Source: Flavihumibacter petaseus NBRC 106054
GTDB lineage: Bacteria; Bacteroidota; Bacteroidia; Chitinophagales; Chitinophagaceae
Length of the DNA stretch: 64,000 nucleotides
Assembly: GCF_000974785.1 (NCBI RefSeq)
Contig: NZ_BBWV01000003.1
Span: 744,001-808,000 of the forward strand
Reading direction: 5' to 3'
Part shown: positions 60,597-64,000 of the stretch, piece after piece
Layout of the letters: each line of letters opens with the position of its first letter
How positions within the stretch are numbered: position 1 is the first letter of the stretch
Notes under the pieces: generated by a model
Databases searched by the model: none
What the model was told of the DNA's origin: nothing
The model's input: only the letters and a program-made list of their open reading frames with translations
Made by a program: the position numbers and the translations under genes

Positions 60597-61190
60597 CTAT
60601 AAGGAGACAGGTGGTTGCGGAGGCGGCACTACATTGTGCACCGGCTTCGTGGATTGCAGGAAGTAATAAATTGCTTTGAGGTCATTGTCCTCCAGCCTGG
60701 CATAATTGAACCAGGGCATTGGCGGCAAAAGCGGGCGGCTATTGTCCATCCCTTTCAGTTTGCCTTCCCGGATCGCCTTGATAAATTGCGCCTCACTCCA
60801 GTTACCAATACCAGTTTCATCTGAAGTCAGGTTCGCGGAATAAGAGGTGCCCCAGGGACCCACCGCCGCAGTCAGATCAGGCGCGAACAATACCCAGCCT
60901 TTTTTCAATGCACCGGTATCGGCTACCGGAAGTGGCGCTCCGGATAAATGCCCCGCCAAACGGTGCGCCGTATCTATTTCTGGTCCTCCTGGACCAAAGG
61001 TCTTGGTAGAATGGCAGTCATCACAACCCAGCACGTTCACCAGGTGTTCGCCTCTTTTGGCAAGCTCCACCCTGGTGGGTGCAGCGACTGTTCCTGTTTC
61101 TGCTGCTGCCGTTGGTTTTTGCTGACAGGATACTATTGCGGCTGCTAACAATGCGGCAAGCCCGATCGCCGAGAGAAAGGTCTTTTTCAT
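60597..61190 (-). CDS. c-type cytochrome lipoprotein
   Basis: The start at 61190 gives a lipoprotein signal (KKTFLSAIGLAALLAAAIVS with Cys next); an in-frame Met at 61244 would bury it. The 197-residue protein has one heme-binding motif CDDCH in VLGCDDCHSTKTFGPGG and, as axial Met candidates, those in LPPMPWFNY and KLKGMDNSRPLLPP. It is probably a periplasm-facing electron carrier. Neighbours give no clear redox partner. Confidence 0.9.
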   Translation of the reverse strand: MKKTFLSAIGLAALLAAAIVSCQQKPTAAAETGTVAAPTRVELAKRGEHLVNVLGCDDCHSTKTFGPGGPEIDTAHRLAGHLSGAPLPVADTGALKKGWVLFAPDLTAAVGPWGTSYSANLTSDETGIGNWSEAQFIKAIREGKLKGMDNSRPLLPPMPWFNYARLEDNDLKAIYYFLQSTKPVHNVVPPPQPPVSL

Positions 61191-61307
61191 GAATTTAGTG
61201 TTTGGGATCACTTCGCTGTAATCCGTCACCAAATTAGACCCCAACGCACTCGCCGTAAAGCCGCCAATGCATGGATTGTAGATAATGCAGGATGAACCGT
61301 ATCCGGA

Positions 61308-62057
61308 TCAGAAACCTGTGGCATTGCCGCCATCCACCCGGATACTGGTGCCCGTGATATAGGAAGCCGCCGGTGACACGAGGAAAAAAGCTGTCTCGGC
61401 AATATCCTCCGGTTTGCCCATATAGCCAATGGCTGTACGACCCATCGCCTTCGCTTTTCTTTCCGGATCGGCATTCAGTGCCTTGTCTGTCATGTCGGTT
61501 ACAATAAAGCCGGGAGCAATGGCATTCACCCTTATGCCCTGGGCAGAAAGTTCGGTCGCCATGGCCCTTGTCAGCCCTTCAATGGCAGTTTTGGATGCCG
61601 AATAGCCAATTACCTTGGGAAGGCCGTAATAGGCCGCCATGGAACTGATATGGATAATACTTCCGCCACCCTGGGGCAACATTTTTTTCACGACCTCACG
61701 GGAGATGGAGAACACCGCCGTCAGGTTGGTGGTGATCACGCGCTGAAATTCCTCATCAGTTACTTCGGTAAATGGTTTTTTCTGGTTGATGCCGGCATTG
61801 TTCACGAGAATATCGATGCTGCCGTATTCCTGGTGGATCTGGTCGATCAGGGCCGGAATGCCGCTCAGCTGGGAAAGGTCATAGGAGATCGTAGTACCAT
61901 TGGCACCGAGCAATTCGCGAGCTGCTGCCAGTTTATTTTCATCACGGCCAAGTACAACCGTAAAGATACCGTTGTCTGCAAATTTCCGGGCAATCGCAAG
62001 CCCGATCCCTGATGCGCCGCCGGTAACGATGGCGACCTTCCTGTTTCCAGTTGACAT
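61308..62057 (-). CDS. SDR-family oxidoreductase, probable D-fructuronate reductase (mannonate oxidoreductase)
   Basis: The start at 62057 (MSTGNRKVAIVTGGASGIG) is used because the cofactor motif TGGASGIG follows at once. The 249-residue protein has NNAGINQKKP, the catalytic Ser in SIIHISSMAAYYG and YSASK, all standard for classical SDRs. The divergent neighbour is mannonate dehydratase, so reduction of fructuronate to mannonate with NAD(P)H is the best guess. SDR specificity is hard to infer, so other polyol or sugar acid substrates remain possible. Confidence 0.85.
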   Translation of the reverse strand: MSTGNRKVAIVTGGASGIGLAIARKFADNGIFTVVLGRDENKLAAARELLGANGTTISYDLSQLSGIPALIDQIHQEYGSIDILVNNAGINQKKPFTEVTDEEFQRVITTNLTAVFSISREVVKKMLPQGGGSIIHISSMAAYYGLPKVIGYSASKTAIEGLTRAMATELSAQGIRVNAIAPGFIVTDMTDKALNADPERKAKAMGRTAIGYMGKPEDIAETAFFLVSPAASYITGTSIRVDGGNATGF

Positions 62058-62130
62058 GCTGTTGATTTTTGTATGCTGCAAGCTAGCTATTAAAAATTGG
62101 TTTAGACTTGTACTAAAATTGCCATTTCTT

Positions 62131-63315
62131 ATGCAGGGTTACCCTTTTTATCTGCAACAGTCCATGCGCTGGTACGGTCCCGATGACGTGGTCAGCCTCG
62201 CCGATATCCGCCAGGCCGGTTGTTCCGCCGTGGTCACTGCCCTGCACCAGGTACCTGTGGGTGAAGTCTGGACCGTCGCCGCAATAGAAGAAAGAAAGTC
62301 CATGATTGAAGCAGCAGGTATGGTATGGGAAGTAGTGGAAAGCCTGCCGGTGCACGAAGACATCAAAAAAGGCCTGCCACTGAGAGACCATTGGATCAGC
62401 TTTTACCGGGAAAGCCTCCGTAATCTTGCCGCCTGCGGCATTAAAGTGGTTACCTATAACTTTATGCCGGTACTCGACTGGATCCGTACCGATATTGCCT
62501 ACACGCTGCCGGAAGGCAGCAAAGCCCTGTATTTCGATCGCAAAGCCTTTACCATCTTCGATAATTTCCTGCTGGCAAGGCCAGGTGCCGCAAAGGATTA
62601 TACACCAGAAGAACTGGAAATTGCCCGACAGCATTTTGAGCAGATGCCGGAAGCGGAAAAGGAAAAACTCTTTCGCAATTGCATGCTGGGCTTGCCGGGA
62701 AGCAAAATTGCCTTCACCCGCGACCAGGTACTCCAGGCACTCTCGGAATATGCCGGTATCGACAGCACCACACTCAAGGATCACCTGTTTTACTTCCTGC
62801 GGAATATTATCCCGGATGCCGCAGCTGCCGGAATCAAAATGGCCATCCATCCGGATGATCCGCCATACCCGGTATTGGGTTTGCCCCGCATCCTCAGCAC
62901 CGCCAGTGACGTGGATGACCTCCTGGCCGCTGTACCGGATCCGGCCAACGGACTCTGTTTCTGCACAGGTTCCTTCGGCGCGCGGGCCGATAACCAGCTG
63001 GTGGACATGATCCGGCAATACGGCCAACGCATTCATTTTCTGCACCTCCGCAATACCAAACGCAACGAAAACGGCGACTTCTTTGAAGCTTCCCACCTGG
63101 AAGGGGATGCCGATATGTATGCCATCATGGGGGAGATCTTCCGCATCATGCAGGAAAGGAAAATTTCCCTTCCCATGCGGCCCGATCACGGTCACCAGAT
63201 GCTTGATGACCTGCATAAGGATACCTACCCCGGATACTCAGCAATAGGACGCCTCAAAGGGCTGGCCGAACTGCGGGGACTTGAGTATGCGATCAGCCGG
63301 GAAAAGCGCGTTTAG
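62131..63315 (+). CDS. uxuA: Mannonate dehydratase
   Basis: The start at 62131 is chosen because similarity begins at MQGYPFYLQQSMRWYGPDDV; a longer in-frame reading from 61900 overlaps the SDR gene. The 394-residue TIM-barrel enzyme has SMRWYGPDDVVSLADIRQAG, KVVTYNFMPVLDWIRTDIAY, AIHPDDPPYPVLGLPRILS, LCFCTGSFGARADNQLVDMI and MRPDHGHQMLDDL, characteristic of UxuA. It dehydrates D-mannonate to 2-keto-3-deoxygluconate in glucuronate breakdown. The 73-bp intergenic region to the SDR gene contains TTTAGACTTGTACTAAA with 5-bp inverted ends. Confidence 0.94.
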   Translation: MQGYPFYLQQSMRWYGPDDVVSLADIRQAGCSAVVTALHQVPVGEVWTVAAIEERKSMIEAAGMVWEVVESLPVHEDIKKGLPLRDHWISFYRESLRNLAACGIKVVTYNFMPVLDWIRTDIAYTLPEGSKALYFDRKAFTIFDNFLLARPGAAKDYTPEELEIARQHFEQMPEAEKEKLFRNCMLGLPGSKIAFTRDQVLQALSEYAGIDSTTLKDHLFYFLRNIIPDAAAAGIKMAIHPDDPPYPVLGLPRILSTASDVDDLLAAVPDPANGLCFCTGSFGARADNQLVDMIRQYGQRIHFLHLRNTKRNENGDFFEASHLEGDADMYAIMGEIFRIMQERKISLPMRPDHGHQMLDDLHKDTYPGYSAIGRLKGLAELRGLEYAISREKRV

Positions 63316-63400
63316 GGATATGCACATTAGGGCAGGAGGTCAGGAGAATTTCGTAAATTGAGTACAGTAGTTCTTTCCTTCTTACCTAAAATGCAGCTAT

Positions 63401-63829
63401 ATGAATCTATTGCACCGCATTGAGATGTGGGGCGACCAACATCACCCCAGATGGATGGACATTGTTCGGATAGCACTCGGAATCTTCCTTTGCGTAAAGG
63501 GCGTTCAGTTCGTATACAACATGAGCGCGCTGATGGCACAGGTAGATGCAAAACTGCCCATGCCTCCCTTCGCACTGGTCCTCTTAGGTCACTACGTATT
63601 TGTCGCCCACCTGCTGGGCGGAATTCTCCTGATCCTGGGTGCCTATACCCGGATTGCCGCACTGATCCAGATCCCGATCGTGCTCGGCGCCATCTTTTTT
63701 GTGAACACTACACGCGAACTGTGGCGGCCATTTCCTGAACTGATCGTATCGCTGATCGTACTGTTCCTGCTCGTGTATTTCGTAATAGCAGGAGATGGTA
63801 AATGGGCACTGCGAATGGATAAACCCTAG
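63401..63829 (+). CDS. DoxX-family membrane protein
   Basis: This 142-residue protein has four hydrophobic helices. WMDIVRIALGIFLCVKGVQF and LLGHYVFVAHLLGGILLILG match DoxX-like proteins, and the length fits. Family members are linked to respiratory or sulfur redox proteins, but most bacterial ones are of unknown function. Its stop overlaps that of the convergent partial gene by 2 bp. Confidence 0.86.
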   Translation: MNLLHRIEMWGDQHHPRWMDIVRIALGIFLCVKGVQFVYNMSALMAQVDAKLPMPPFALVLLGHYVFVAHLLGGILLILGAYTRIAALIQIPIVLGAIFFVNTTRELWRPFPELIVSLIVLFLLVYFVIAGDGKWALRMDKP

Positions 63830-64000
63830 TCCTTCCAACGCCATTCGCCGGCAATCTGCAGGGGCTCCTTCAGTTTGCTGCGGATCATCAGGTCACGTGT
63901 GGCAGCATCGTCCAGCCGCTTTGCCGGAACTTCGGCAATATCCGCCAACCCATAGATCAGCATGGCGTTGAAGCGGACTGTATTCTGCATGCCTTTTTCA
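63826..64000 (-). CDS. Partial gene at right edge, C-terminal 57 residues
   Basis: On the minus strand an open frame enters from the right edge and ends at a TAG (63826-63828). The visible end reads VRFNAMLIYGLADIAEVPAK, then RLDDAATRDLMIRSKLKE and ends GEWRWKD. I do not recognise the family; composition is ordinary and soluble. It converges on doxX. Confidence 0.6.
   Translation of the reverse strand, partial: EKGMQNTVRFNAMLIYGLADIAEVPAKRLDDAATRDLMIRSKLKEPLQIAGEWRWKD

Noticed and set aside
62113-63216. Open frame of 367 codons antisense to mannonate dehydratase
   Set aside because: It is a shadow of uxuA, with no recognisable motif.

Overview
The window looks like chromosome from a member of the Bacteroidota, most likely family Chitinophagaceae. 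Supporting signs are a SusC/SusD outer-membrane pair, DUF families typical of that group (DUF2027-Smr, DUF3857, DUF4184, DUF5690), a BlaI/M56 pair, LytS/LytTR signalling, a Reg_prop/Y_Y_Y one-piece sensor kinase, and promoter elements of the Bacteroidota type (TAnnTTTG, here several exact TATCTTTG). No phage, insertion sequence, CRISPR array, rRNA or tRNA was recognised. The one RNA gene seen is rnpB. The organism call is inferred from gene content and cannot be taken to genus.

Layout. 1-6.4 kb: a sulfatase-modifying-factor-like protein cut by the left edge, ApbE flavinyltransferase, an exported sugar isomerase-like protein, a small exported protein and a very long TraB/GumN-domain protein. 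6.5-14.6 kb: two exported transglutaminase-fold proteins (one apparently active, one lacking its catalytic residues), a polyprenyl synthase, an amino-acid permease and a DUF2027-Smr protein, followed by a macro-domain remnant. 14.8-17.1 kb: a BlaI-type repressor with a clear operator, an M56 peptidase fused to a cell-wall amidase, then rnpB. 17.1-22.9 kb, all minus strand: AlkC, ArfB, DUF3307, SatD, a CPBP protease, and the plsX-rpmF-yceD lipid/ribosome cluster. 23-27.3 kb: a saccharopine-dehydrogenase/2-oxoadipate-dioxygenase pair (lysine catabolism) and a LytS/LytTR two-component system. 27.5-38.7 kb: desaturase, M23 peptidase, several small membrane proteins, NADAR, a Tyr/Gly-rich surface protein, a frameshifted DUF7674 gene, Nudix, a GRDP/TIGR04222 membrane protein and ABC-F. 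38.6-43.9 kb: a large sensor kinase whose phospho-acceptor His is replaced by Thr, a glycosyltransferase and a lipoprotein.

The most striking block is 44.0-57.0 kb. A cupin-XRE regulator and a nested palindromic operator precede a co-oriented run of SusC, SusD, phosphonoacetate hydrolase (PhnA), phosphonoacetaldehyde dehydrogenase (PhnY), an exported alkaline-phosphatase-superfamily enzyme, a DAO-type FAD oxidoreductase, a DUF5690 MFS transporter and 2-aminoethylphosphonate transaminase (PhnW). Together they form what looks like a phosphonate utilisation locus built on the SusCD plan: uptake of an aminophosphonate or aminophosphonate-decorated compound through a TonB-dependent channel, periplasmic trimming, inner-membrane import, then transamination or oxidation, dehydrogenation and C-P hydrolysis to acetate and phosphate.

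57-64 kb: a 647-bp non-coding stretch with short tandem repeats and hairpins, an AT-richer toxin-antitoxin pair, a membrane-anchored winged-helix regulator divergent from a small exported protein, MgtC/SapB, a c-type cytochrome lipoprotein, a hexuronate pair (SDR reductase and mannonate dehydratase), DoxX, and a partial gene at the right edge.
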